Source of the DNA: Campylobacter sp. RM6914
GTDB lineage: Bacteria > Campylobacterota > Campylobacteria > Campylobacterales > Campylobacteraceae
Length of the DNA: 64,000 nucleotides
Direction of reading: 5' to 3'
Assembly (NCBI RefSeq): GCF_004803835.1
Contig: NZ_CP012545.1
Span: 806,001 to 870,000 of the forward strand
Shown here: one piece after another, positions 50,884-59,890 of the stretch
Numbering within the stretch: position 1 is the first letter of the stretch
How the letters are laid out: every line of letters begins with the position of its first letter
Program-made: the position numbers and the translations under genes
The notes under the pieces: generated by a model
The model's input: only the letters and a program-made list of their open reading frames with translations
The model's database searches: none
What the model was told of the DNA's origin: nothing

Positions 50884-53094
50884 ATGATAAATTATAATTT
50901 TGAAATTTCAGGTTTAGTTCAGGGTGTTGGTTTTAGACCATTTGTGTATTCACTAGCGATCAGGTATGGACTAAAGGGTGAAATTTACAATGACGACGAA
51001 GGTGTAAAGCTAAGCCTTTATGGAAAAGAAAAGGCGCTATTATCATTTGAAAAGGCACTATTTGCTGAGCTAGTGCCGCTTGCTAGGATAGATGAGCTAA
51101 GGAAATTTAAAGGCGATAAAGTCTTTGACGAGCTAAACATCATTGCTTCTAGATCAGCCCAAAAAGCAGCTGCCATACTACCTGATTTTGCTATTTGCAA
51201 AGAGTGTGAACGAGAGTTTTATGATCGGTCAAATCCTCGCTATCTATATCCATTTATAAACTGCACGAATTGCGGTCCGAGATTTTCTATCATAAAATCC
51301 CTGCCATATGATCGTATAAACACAACCATGAATGAATTTAAGATGTGTGAAAGTTGCGAGAGTGAGTATAAAAATCCACTCGATCGTCGCTATCACGCAC
51401 AGCCCATCTCATGTCCAAAATGCGGTCCTAAGCTTATGTTAAAAGATAAAGTCGGTAAAATTTTAACCCAAAACGAAGACTCGATAAAACAAGCCACGCA
51501 GCTTATAAAAGATGGTAAAATTTTAGCCATAAAAGGACTTGGCGGCTTTCATCTAGTTTGCGACGCGCATAATCAAAATGCGATAAATGCGCTTAGACTT
51601 CGCAAACATCGCCCACACAAGCCGTTTGCTATAATGTGTAAAAATTTGCAAAACGTTAAAGAGCTGGCTGAAATTTCAAGCAAGGAAGAGGAGCTTTTAA
51701 CTTCAAATTTAAAGCCGATCGTGCTTTTAAAAGCAAAGCCAAACAGCACTTTAGCGCCAAGTATCGCGCCAAATTTAAACCGTCTTGGCATTATGCTAGC
51801 ATTTAGCGGTATCCATTTAGCGCTTTTTGAATACCTTGATACAAATATCGTGGCAACTAGCGCAAATATCTCCGGTGAGCCGGTGATATATAACGAAGCA
51901 GAGCTACTTTATAAGCTTGGCGATGTTATTGATTTTTATCTTGACCACGATAGACAAATTTACTCTCCCAGTGACGATAGTATCGCTTTTACGGTGCAAG
52001 AGGAGATAAATTTTACACGCACTTCGCGCGGGCTTAATCCATACTTTTTTCATTCAAATTTCAACAAAAAAGGGACATTTTTAGCCCTTGGTGCCGAACT
52101 CAAAAATCAATTTGCCATCTATCATAACGGGCAAATTATGATAAGCCCATACATTGGAGATCTTAAAAATGTAGCTACTTTTGATAGATTTTTAAATGTT
52201 TTAAACCTTTTTGTTAAAACCTACGAGCTTAAATTTGATCACGTGATTTGCGACCTTCACCCGCATTTTTTAAATACAAAATGGGCTAAAGAGCAGGGAT
52301 TTACTTTAAGTGCCATCCAGCATCATTATGCACATCTTTTAGCTGTTATGTTTGAGCATAATTTACCAAAAGATGGCGAATACATCGGCTTTTGTTTTGA
52401 TGGTACAGGATATGGTGAGGATGGTAAAATTTGGGGTGGAGAGGTATTAAAAATAGATCAAAACGGCTATAAAAGGCTTTATTGTTTTGATGAATTTAAA
52501 CTAATAGGTGGCGAAAATAGCATAAAAAACATCTATCAAATCGCTTACTCTATCATATTAAAATACGATCTTGAAGATGAAGCGAGAGAATTTTTATCAA
52601 AATTTGACGCAAAAAGGCTTTTGGCACTAAAATCAGCGCATAATGTTACCAATATACACACTAGCTCTTTAGGCCGCGTGTTTGACGCATTTGCAAGCGT
52701 TATCTTGGGTTTAGAAAGTATAAGTTACGAAGCCCAAAGCGGTATGGAGCTTGATAAATTTTATGATGAAAGTTTGGACTATTCTTATAAATTTGAGATA
52801 AAAAATGGTGTTATAAATTTTAAAAATGCCTTTAAATCGGCTCTAAAAGATGACGCAAGGCACGCAGTTACTGGCTTTATTAATGCTATCGCAGATCTAG
52901 TAACTCAAGTATCTAAAGAAGGCAAAAAAGATGTCTTACTTTCTGGAGGAGTATTTCAAAATTCTACACTTTTATCACGTGTGATTAGGAATTTAAAAGA
53001 TAAAAATATAAATTTTTATCACTGTTCTAAATTTTGTGATAACGATACAAATATAGCTTTGGGTCAAATTTATTATCTTTTATCTAAAATTTAA
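50884..53094 (+). CDS. hypF: Carbamoyltransferase HypF
   Basis: 736 residues. An acylphosphatase domain (GLVQGVGFRPFVYS, 10-23), two zinc fingers (CKECEREF, CTNCGPRFS, CESCESEY, CPKCGPKL between about 105 and 185), a YrdC-like domain (KGLGGFHLVCDAHN near 217-230), and a Kae1-like carbamoyltransferase domain (HHYAHLLAVMFEHN, then GFCFDGTGYGEDGKIWGGE). It transfers a carbamoyl group to the C-terminal Cys of HypE, starting cyanide ligand synthesis. It follows hydE by 36 bases. Confidence 0.95.
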   Translation: MINYNFEISGLVQGVGFRPFVYSLAIRYGLKGEIYNDDEGVKLSLYGKEKALLSFEKALFAELVPLARIDELRKFKGDKVFDELNIIASRSAQKAAAILPDFAICKECEREFYDRSNPRYLYPFINCTNCGPRFSIIKSLPYDRINTTMNEFKMCESCESEYKNPLDRRYHAQPISCPKCGPKLMLKDKVGKILTQNEDSIKQATQLIKDGKILAIKGLGGFHLVCDAHNQNAINALRLRKHRPHKPFAIMCKNLQNVKELAEISSKEEELLTSNLKPIVLLKAKPNSTLAPSIAPNLNRLGIMLAFSGIHLALFEYLDTNIVATSANISGEPVIYNEAELLYKLGDVIDFYLDHDRQIYSPSDDSIAFTVQEEINFTRTSRGLNPYFFHSNFNKKGTFLALGAELKNQFAIYHNGQIMISPYIGDLKNVATFDRFLNVLNLFVKTYELKFDHVICDLHPHFLNTKWAKEQGFTLSAIQHHYAHLLAVMFEHNLPKDGEYIGFCFDGTGYGEDGKIWGGEVLKIDQNGYKRLYCFDEFKLIGGENSIKNIYQIAYSIILKYDLEDEAREFLSKFDAKRLLALKSAHNVTNIHTSSLGRVFDAFASVILGLESISYEAQSGMELDKFYDESLDYSYKFEIKNGVINFKNAFKSALKDDARHAVTGFINAIADLVTQVSKEGKKDVLLSGGVFQNSTLLSRVIRNLKDKNINFYHCSKFCDNDTNIALGQIYYLLSKI

Positions 53095-53140
53095 GCTTTA
53101 AAGTTTTATAATAACATAAGTTTAAGTTAAGGGGGCTAAC

Positions 53141-53554
53141 ATGGATGAGATAATTAGATTTAGCGTTTCTTTACCTAAATCGCTTCTGGACGAACTTGAC
53201 AAAAAGATCGCAGAGCAAGGATATGCTTCAAGAAGCGAACTGACACGAGATCTCATAAGAGAAAAGATGGTAAAAGATAGTTGGGAGACTTCAAGTGGCG
53301 AACTTGTAGGTGTTTTAACGGTCATTTACACACATCATCAAAATGAGCTTGTTGTTAAGATGTTAGAGCTTGAACATGATGCTGATATAAAAATCGTCTG
53401 CACAACACACATTCATATAGATCATCACAACTGTCTTGAGACGCTTGTTTTACGCGGTGAAGCTGATAAAATAAAGCGTTTTAGCGATAGGATATCAGGA
53501 CTAAAAGGTGTTAAATTTGCCGAACTTACAAAAGCAGCCGTTCCGCACACCTGA
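53141..53554 (+). CDS. nikR: Nickel-responsive regulator NikR
   Basis: 137 residues. An N-terminal ribbon-helix-helix ([19 protein letters not shown], then [14 protein letters not shown]) and a C-terminal ACT-like nickel domain. His79, His90, His92 and Cys98 line up with the E. coli NikR ligands His76, His87, His89 and Cys95, a uniform shift of three. It represses or activates nickel genes when Ni(II) binds. It is embedded between hypF and hypB, so it probably controls nickel supply to this hydrogenase, and perhaps its own cluster. Confidence 0.93.
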   Translation: MDEIIRFSVSLPKSLLDELDKKIAEQGYASRSELTRDLIREKMVKDSWETSSGELVGVLTVIYTHHQNELVVKMLELEHDADIKIVCTTHIHIDHHNCLETLVLRGEADKIKRFSDRISGLKGVKFAELTKAAVPHT

Positions 53555-53613
53555 TAACACTTAATATTTTTAATTAAAATATAAATTTATAGTGGTAGGT
53601 TATTTTAGTATTT

Positions 53614-53671
53614 AAATTTATGAAATTTTATGCTTCTAAAATTTGCAGTCAAGTTAAAATTTCATAAATTT
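53614..53671. repeat. 17-bp perfect inverted repeat between nikR and hypB
   Basis: AAATTTATGAAATTTTA (53614-53630) and its exact complement (53655-53671), spacer 24 bases. It is AT-rich and not followed by a clean T-run on either strand, so it is a poor terminator. It lies in the only long gap of the hydrogenase cluster (215 bases). A regulator site for hypB, or an mRNA hairpin, are both possible. Confidence 0.45.
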
Positions 53672-53769
53672 TACTACATTTTTTCTTCTAAAAATTTAAA
53701 ATTTAAATTTAAGCTTTATCTAATAATCAAAGAGTTAAACTTATAAAATTAATATTTAAGGAGCTAAAA

Positions 53770-54582
53770 ATGTGTAAAGATTGCGGTTGCTCGTTGCCTG
53801 GTCACTCACACGAACATACTCATACGGACGGTACAAAACATACTCACTCGCATTCTCATGACGGAATTTTATCTCATACTGACAAAAAAGCCCACGAACA
53901 CGAGCATTCGCATGCACATCCGGTGTTAAATGAAAGCAAAACGATAGATGTTATAGAAAAAATTTTATCGGCAAATGATGCCGAGGCAGAGCACAATAGA
54001 GCTCATCTTGACGAGCATAAAATTTTATGCGTAAATTTAATGAGTTCACCAGGGGCTGGTAAAACCACTCTTTTAGAAGCTACTATAAAAAATTCAAACA
54101 TCAAAATCGGCGTAGTCGAGGGCGACTTAGAAACTAACCAAGATGCGGATCGTGTAGTACTTGCAGGTGGTAAGGCTCACCAGATAACCACTGGTCAAAC
54201 ATGCCATTTGGACGCTTTTATGGTACATGAAGGACTTCATCATCTGCCTTTAAATGAGCTTGATATGGTGTTTATAGAAAATGTCGGAAATTTAGTCTGC
54301 CCTGCTAGTTATGATGTAGGCTCGCATTTTAACGCAGTGCTTATATCAGTGCCTGAAGGCGACGACAAAGTAAGTAAGTACCCTGTAATGTTTCGTGCGG
54401 CAGATGTGCTTTTGATAAGTAAAATTTCACTTCTTCCTCATTTTGACTTTGATGTAGAAAGAGTAAAAAAAGACGCAAGAAAACTTAATCCCAAAATCGA
54501 CATTATCGAGATAGATAGCAAAACAGGCGAAGGTGTCCAAAAGTGGGTTGAGTATCTAAAATTTAAAAAAGAGATGAGATAA
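53770..54582 (+). CDS. hypB: Hydrogenase nickel-incorporation GTPase HypB
   Basis: 270 residues. The N-terminus carries the high-affinity nickel motif CKDCGC (2-7), followed by a histidine-rich stretch with 14 His within the first 50 residues, a nickel store. The SIMIBI GTPase has P-loop SSPGAGKTT (92-100), EGDLETNQDADR near 117-128, and the metal site in HQITTGQTCHLD near 137-148. It loads nickel into HydB with HypA. GGAG precedes the ATG; a 215-base gap separates it from nikR, so it likely has its own promoter. Confidence 0.96.
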   Translation: MCKDCGCSLPGHSHEHTHTDGTKHTHSHSHDGILSHTDKKAHEHEHSHAHPVLNESKTIDVIEKILSANDAEAEHNRAHLDEHKILCVNLMSSPGAGKTTLLEATIKNSNIKIGVVEGDLETNQDADRVVLAGGKAHQITTGQTCHLDAFMVHEGLHHLPLNELDMVFIENVGNLVCPASYDVGSHFNAVLISVPEGDDKVSKYPVMFRAADVLLISKISLLPHFDFDVERVKKDARKLNPKIDIIEIDSKTGEGVQKWVEYLKFKKEMR

Positions 54583-54872
54583 TGTGCCTTTCTATACCAT
54601 CAAAAGTTATCGAGATAGATAGCGATAATGTAGCACTAGTTGAGACGCTTGGCGTTCAAAGAAGAGTTAGTCTTGATCTAATCGCAGAGCCGGTAAGCCC
54701 GGGTGAATACGTCCTAATCCATGTCGGATACGCAATGGAAAAGATAGACACAAAGATCGCGCAAGAAAGTATACAAATTTATAAACAAATAGCCAAAGAC
54801 ATGAAAAGCGGCGTAATAGACAGCTATGACGGCGACATGGGACTAAGGGATTTTGATGGATCTGATAAATGA
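54582..54872 (+). CDS. hypC: Hydrogenase assembly chaperone HypC
   Basis: 96 residues. The invariant N-terminus MCLSIPSKV provides the Cys2 that holds the Fe(CN)2CO unit with HypD. VSPGEYVLIHVGYAMEKID near 49-67 is the OB-fold signature. It overlaps hypB by one base and hypD by about 17. Confidence 0.95.
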   Translation: MCLSIPSKVIEIDSDNVALVETLGVQRRVSLDLIAEPVSPGEYVLIHVGYAMEKIDTKIAQESIQIYKQIAKDMKSGVIDSYDGDMGLRDFDGSDK

Positions 54873-55947
54873 TTTTCGCGATAAAGAACTTATCTTAACT
54901 CTTAGTTCGTTAATAAAAAAAGAGAGTAAAAAACCGCTAAATATCATGGAGATTTGCGGTGGACATACGCACTCTATTATGAAATTTGCCTTGCCTGATC
55001 TAGTTGGCAAAAATATAAATTTTATCCACGGTCCGGGTTGCCCGGTTTGTGTTATGCCACGCTCGCGCATAGACGAAGCCTGTAAATTAGCAGCGCTTGA
55101 GGGTGTGGTGTTTTGCACCTTAGCCGATATGCTTAGGGTGCCAGGCTCATATACAAGCTTGCAAAAGTTAAGAGCTCAAGGGCATGATATACGCGCGCTT
55201 TACACACCGCTTGACGCTCTTAAAATCGCCAAACAAAACCCTGATAAAAATGTAATATTTTTTGCAATAGGTTTTGAAACCACAACTCCAATGAGCGCAA
55301 ATCTGGTTGAAAAAACTATAGAGCAGGGTATTAAAAATTTATACTTTCATATAAATCACGTCACAGTTCCCGCTCCGGTTCGAGCTATCATGCAAGATGA
55401 AAATGTCAATATAGATGCATTTTTAGGACCTAGCCACGTAAGTGTTATAACTGGAAGTGAAATTTATAAAGAGCTTAGCGAGGAGTTTGCAAGACCGATT
55501 GCTATTAGTGGATTTGAGCCACTTGATATCATGGCTAGTGTCTTAAATTTAGTAAGACAGCAAAATTTAGGCACTCATGAGGTCTATAACGAATACGAAC
55601 GTGTCGTTAGCAAAAACGGAAATTTAAAAGCAAAAGAGCTAATCGCAAAATACTTTATCCCATGTGACTTTGAGTGGCGAGGACTTGGCGTGATAAAAGA
55701 TAGTGGTATGAGACTACGAGATGAGTATGCGCACCTTGATGCAAGGCGGAAATTTGACTGTAACGTAGAAAGCAAAGGCGAGAGTAAGGCCTGCATATGC
55801 GGTAAAATTTTACGCGGGCAAGCAAAACCGTTTGAATGCAAAGTCTTTGCAAAAGCGTGCACCCCGCAAAATCCAATAGGCTCTTGCATGGTTTCAAGCG
55901 AGGGTGCTTGTGCGGCATATTTTAAATATGCAAAGAGGATTTCATGA
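54856..55947 (+). CDS. hypD: Hydrogenase Fe-S assembly protein HypD
   Basis: 363 residues from the ATG at 54856, preferred over the adjacent TTG because AAGGGA lies six to seven bases upstream. EICGGHTHSI near 35-44, GPGCPVCVMP near 64-73, GFETTTPM near 145-152, and a C-terminal cysteine set (FDCNVESKGESKACICGKIL, then FAKACTPQNPIGSCMVS) for the 4Fe-4S cluster. It assembles Fe(CN)2CO with HypC and HypE. Confidence 0.95.
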   Translation: MDLINDFRDKELILTLSSLIKKESKKPLNIMEICGGHTHSIMKFALPDLVGKNINFIHGPGCPVCVMPRSRIDEACKLAALEGVVFCTLADMLRVPGSYTSLQKLRAQGHDIRALYTPLDALKIAKQNPDKNVIFFAIGFETTTPMSANLVEKTIEQGIKNLYFHINHVTVPAPVRAIMQDENVNIDAFLGPSHVSVITGSEIYKELSEEFARPIAISGFEPLDIMASVLNLVRQQNLGTHEVYNEYERVVSKNGNLKAKELIAKYFIPCDFEWRGLGVIKDSGMRLRDEYAHLDARRKFDCNVESKGESKACICGKILRGQAKPFECKVFAKACTPQNPIGSCMVSSEGACAAYFKYAKRIS

Positions 55948-56933
55948 AGATAATGCTTAGCCACGGTGGTGGTGGCGAGGAGATGAACTCGCTTATAAAT
56001 GAAACTATTTTTAAAATTTTTGATAATGAAATTTTATCACAAAGTAACGACTCGGCTATCTTAAATTTAAACTCAAAATGTGCCTTTAGCACCGATAGTT
56101 TTGTGGTCACTCCTATATTTTTTAACGGTGGAGACATCGGCAAGATCGCAGCTTGCGGCACCATAAATGACCTTGCGATGGTTGGAGCTAAAGCAAAGTA
56201 TCTAAGTTGCTCGTTAATCATCGAAGAGGGGCTTGAGATAGATGAGCTAAAGCAAATTTTAACCTCGCTAGCAGAAATTTGTAAAAATGACGGTGTAAAG
56301 GTTGTTTGCGGGGATACAAAGGTTGTGCCAAGAGGAAAGTGTGATAAAATTTTTATCAACACATCAGGGATCGGCGAAATAATCTGCGACAATGTAGAGC
56401 TTAAAAGCTTGCGTCCAAAGGCTAAAGTTTTGTTATCGGGAGATATCGGAAGACATGGTGGCGTTATACTTGCAAGCAGAGAAGAATTTGAGCTAAGTTC
56501 GGCGTTAAAAAGTGATTGCAAAAGTTTAAACAGTGTTGTTTTGGAGCTTGTAAAAAACGGCATAAAACCGCTTTGCATGAGGGATGCCACAAGAGGCGGC
56601 TTGAGCGCAGTTTTAAACGAGTGGTCGAAATTTAGCAACCTTGACATCTTGGTTTTTGAAGAAAAGATAAAAGTAAGCGATGAAGTTACGGGGATATGCG
56701 AGTTATTTGGCTTTGAACCTTACGAGCTTGCAAACGAAGGGACTTTTGTCCTTGCCGTAAGCGAAGAGGACGCACCTTTGGCGCTTAAAATTTTAAAAGA
56801 ATTTGACCAAAATGCAAGTGAGATAGGTGAAATTTTAGATAGTAAAAACTCAAGGGTTATTATAGAAAACGCTTATAAATCACGTAGATTTTTAGAGCCT
56901 CCAAAAGGCGAGCTTTTGCCAAGGATCTGTTAA
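55944..56933 (+). CDS. hypE: Hydrogenase maturation dehydratase HypE
   Basis: 329 residues. The N-terminus MLSHGGGGEEMNSLI (3-17), DSFVVTPIFFNGGDIGKIAACGTINDLAMVG across about 51-81, and the C-terminal PRIC ending whose terminal Cys receives the carbamoyl group and is dehydrated to thiocyanate. ATP-binding PurM-like fold. Overlaps hypD by ATGA and hypA by one base. Confidence 0.96.
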   Translation: MKIMLSHGGGGEEMNSLINETIFKIFDNEILSQSNDSAILNLNSKCAFSTDSFVVTPIFFNGGDIGKIAACGTINDLAMVGAKAKYLSCSLIIEEGLEIDELKQILTSLAEICKNDGVKVVCGDTKVVPRGKCDKIFINTSGIGEIICDNVELKSLRPKAKVLLSGDIGRHGGVILASREEFELSSALKSDCKSLNSVVLELVKNGIKPLCMRDATRGGLSAVLNEWSKFSNLDILVFEEKIKVSDEVTGICELFGFEPYELANEGTFVLAVSEEDAPLALKILKEFDQNASEIGEILDSKNSRVIIENAYKSRRFLEPPKGELLPRIC

Positions 56934-57274
56934 TGCACGAACTAAGTATCGCTCAAAATTTACTCACTCTTTGCGAGCAAAATGCCGAAAAAAACGGTGC
57001 AAAAAAAGTTAATGAAATCATCATCAAAATAGGGCGTTTAAGCGGAGTTGAGCCACATTATCTACAAAGTGCGTTTGATGTTTGCAAAGCAGGAAGTATA
57101 TGTGATAGCGCCAAGCTTACTATAAATTTGCAAAATATAATCATAAAATGCAAAAGCTGCAACAAGGAAAATGAGCTTGATAAAAATGAATTTTTATGCC
57201 CAAATTGCGGCTCAAACGAGCTTGATGTTATAGACGGCGAAGACATGATGCTCATGCAACTAAAAATGGAATAA
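56933..57274 (+). CDS. hypA: Hydrogenase nickel chaperone HypA
   Basis: 113 residues. MHELSIAQNLL holds His2, the nickel ligand. The zinc site is CKSCN near 73-77 with CPNCGS near 90-95. It hands nickel with HypB to HydB. It closes the hydrogenase cluster and ends inside a long palindrome that faces the AsmA-like gene. Confidence 0.95.
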   Translation: MHELSIAQNLLTLCEQNAEKNGAKKVNEIIIKIGRLSGVEPHYLQSAFDVCKAGSICDSAKLTINLQNIIIKCKSCNKENELDKNEFLCPNCGSNELDVIDGEDMMLMQLKME

Positions 57275-57297
57275 TACATAAAATTTTATGTATTATT
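57270..57297. terminator. 28-base palindrome between hypA and the AsmA-like gene
   Basis: A perfect palindrome of 28 bases (14-base arms, centre AAAATTTT) overlaps the hypA stop codon. It is followed by TCTTAAAA on the plus strand. Both flanking genes converge on it, so it may end both transcripts, though the stem is almost all A-T. Confidence 0.5.
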
Positions 57298-57322
57298 CTT
57301 AAAATTAAACTACACTTAACAA

Positions 57323-59890
57323 TCAATCAAAAATCAAAAACGGAGCCTCTATAATATTTTTTATGATATTAAACGGGGAAAGCAAGGTATCTTGTAAAAT
57401 TTGAGTCGAATACTCCGGCTTTTGCGTTGTTCCGCGAATGGTGATGAGCGTTGAAAACGAGCGTTCTTTGCCAAGTATGATTTGATTGACTACAGGAATT
57501 TTATCGATGATATTACTTGCGTCTTTTAGTATCTTAAGCTCAAGATCGATATTTATCACCTTACTTTCAAGATCTATCGTGCCTTTTCCTGCGATATCGG
57601 CACTGCTTCCTTCGATGTCTATTGCTATAAATTTTATCAAAGAGCCATCTTTTTCAAATAAAATTTTACCGCTTTTTACCGTAAAGCCTTTATCGTTAAA
57701 ATCAGGCGTTTTAAAGCTTAAAAGCGCAGGAACGGAGTTTATAAAGCTTAAAAGCTGTTGGTAAAATATATAATCCTTAATGTAAGCACTGTGAAATCTC
57801 GCCTCACCCTTAAATAAATCCTTGCTTTCCCCAAGTATCTTTAGCCTAAAATTTCCACTCTCAAAGCTGTTAAATCCAAAAAATTGATTAACAAATTCAC
57901 CGCTTATCCCTGTGGCGTCAAGGTCGATTTTTTGGTTATTTTTGACAAATCCAAAACGCCCGCTTGATGGAAAACCTCTAATTATCATCTCGTCGGCTTT
58001 CTCATAAAATTCCAAGTTCTTAAACGCGAGTGTTCTGTTTAGATCTTTTATCGTTACGTCGGCATTTTTTGCGTATAAATTAAGTGCGTAAAGCCTCTCT
58101 TGATCGTTTGTTTCATTTGTGTCTATTTGTAGATTTAGATTTTGCGTTGTGATATTTACATCGCTTTGTTTTGTGTTAAATTTGATAAGTCCACTTTTTG
58201 AGCGACCTTTTGAGGTAAGCTTTTGTATGTTTACATCGATGTTAAAGTCGTCTACTTCGTATTTAGTACCGTCTTTATGATAAAAAGGCAGGTTAAATTT
58301 AAGATCGTTTGCGTCTATGTTTAGAGTGTTAAAATCCTTCGTAGTAAGCGTAAAGTCTCTAAAATCACTTATGCCGATCTGGTTTAAAAGTGGCGAGTGT
58401 TTGATCAAACTTGCGTTGTTTGTTTGTATTTTATTCTCATCGCCAAAACTTAAATTTAGGTCGAAATTTAATATATTAAGCTTTGTATCATCTCCGCTAA
58501 AGTCAAGCTTTGCTTGTATTTTTTCATCTTTGAGGCTTAAAATTTTAGCATCATCTGAGCCAAGATCAAGGTTTTTTAAATTTGCTCTTATATCGCCGAC
58601 ACTTTTATTGATGTCTATGTTCGCTCTTGCGTCGCTGTTAAAAAACTCAAGACCAAAATTCTTTGCATCGATCTTTAGTGTGTCTGTATTTATGAGTTTT
58701 ATGTCGGCATTTTTAGCATTAAATTTCGCTCCCGCTATGTCTATGCCCGCATTTGTTGCGTTAAAATCGCCATTTGCGATGACGTTTATCGTATCGAAAT
58801 TTATATCAAGCAATAGTGTGGCGTCCATTTTTCCACTTGTTTGATTTATCGGTATTTTTATATCATAAGCTTTTAAAATATCATTTATAACACTATCATA
58901 CATTGAGCGAGTTTTTAGATTAAGTAAAATTCCAGCCTCTTTTTCGTCAAAAATATTATAGATAACAAGGTTTGAGCCGTCAAGTTTGCGACCTTTATAT
59001 ACCGGCTCTAAAAGATCAAAGTATAAATTTGAGTTTTTAAGTTTTATGCTCGCTTCTTTTACATCAACCGCCTCTAGGCTCTTTTCAAATTTTACATTTA
59101 GGCCTTTTGCAACGGCTGTGGCATTAAGATCATCTAGATAAAATTCCGAATTTTCTAAATCCACCTTGCCATTTAACTCTTTGATATTGTAATCTTGTGC
59201 GATAATAAAGCCGTAGATCCAATTTTTAACATCCTCGTTTAAGTTAAATTTCAAATCAAGATCATTCATAAAATCCCGCAAAGAATTTGCCTTAATGTCA
59301 TAAGCTTTATATCTTAAAATCCCATCTACAAGCGTAAAATCAATCCTTCCGTTTATCTCAAACGAATTAAAACTTCCAGAAAATGCGTATTTTTGTTTTT
59401 TGATATCAGCACTTCCAAAGCCGGACAAGGTTACATTAAAGTCCTTAAAAGCAAGGTTTGATATGTTAAAGTTATCAACTCCGGCTTCTTCTCTTTCTTG
59501 CATTTTAACATCTAGACCAAAATGCTTGTTGTCTACAAAAAAGGAGTTGTTTTCAAATAAAATTTTAAGCTCATTGTCTCCGATTTTTAAGCTGTGAAGT
59601 GAAATTTCTTGAAAAAGTATATCAAGCCATTTGGCACTTTGAGTAACATCGATTAGGTAATTACCTGAGGTCTTTTCCTCTTTTTGCACTTTTAGCTGAG
59701 GAAATTTTAATTCTTTTGCTCTAAGTATCAGTTTTTTATCGAGTTTTATGTATAATTGTTCTATTCTAAGCTCGTCAAATTCGAGGTTTTCAACCTTAAT
59801 TCCAAATTTTAAGAGCAAGACTAAAGAAAGAACAAAGATGATTAAAAATTTTATAAAAAACCCATATTTAGCTATTTTTTTTGATGCCAT
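57323..59890 (-). CDS. AsmA-like/YhdP-type large membrane-anchored protein
   Basis: 855 residues. One N-terminal membrane helix (about 12-28), then a long beta-rich repeat region with many N/D/K-rich strands, and a C-terminal AsmA_2-like domain (FYQQLLSFINSVPALLSF, then IEGSSADIAGKGTIDLESKVINIDLELKIL, written here in parts). Such proteins span the periplasm and help move phospholipid to the outer membrane. The ATG at 59890 lies within the mltG coding region on the other strand. No lipobox. Exact family not certain. Confidence 0.72.
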   Translation of the reverse strand: MASKKIAKYGFFIKFLIIFVLSLVLLLKFGIKVENLEFDELRIEQLYIKLDKKLILRAKELKFPQLKVQKEEKTSGNYLIDVTQSAKWLDILFQEISLHSLKIGDNELKILFENNSFFVDNKHFGLDVKMQEREEAGVDNFNISNLAFKDFNVTLSGFGSADIKKQKYAFSGSFNSFEINGRIDFTLVDGILRYKAYDIKANSLRDFMNDLDLKFNLNEDVKNWIYGFIIAQDYNIKELNGKVDLENSEFYLDDLNATAVAKGLNVKFEKSLEAVDVKEASIKLKNSNLYFDLLEPVYKGRKLDGSNLVIYNIFDEKEAGILLNLKTRSMYDSVINDILKAYDIKIPINQTSGKMDATLLLDINFDTINVIANGDFNATNAGIDIAGAKFNAKNADIKLINTDTLKIDAKNFGLEFFNSDARANIDINKSVGDIRANLKNLDLGSDDAKILSLKDEKIQAKLDFSGDDTKLNILNFDLNLSFGDENKIQTNNASLIKHSPLLNQIGISDFRDFTLTTKDFNTLNIDANDLKFNLPFYHKDGTKYEVDDFNIDVNIQKLTSKGRSKSGLIKFNTKQSDVNITTQNLNLQIDTNETNDQERLYALNLYAKNADVTIKDLNRTLAFKNLEFYEKADEMIIRGFPSSGRFGFVKNNQKIDLDATGISGEFVNQFFGFNSFESGNFRLKILGESKDLFKGEARFHSAYIKDYIFYQQLLSFINSVPALLSFKTPDFNDKGFTVKSGKILFEKDGSLIKFIAIDIEGSSADIAGKGTIDLESKVINIDLELKILKDASNIIDKIPVVNQIILGKERSFSTLITIRGTTQKPEYSTQILQDTLLSPFNIIKNIIEAPFLIFD

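Noticed and set aside
55584-56647. Minus-strand ORFs opposite hypD and hypE
   Set aside because: HypD and HypE on the plus strand are unmistakable and full length; the antisense frames have no recognisable domains.
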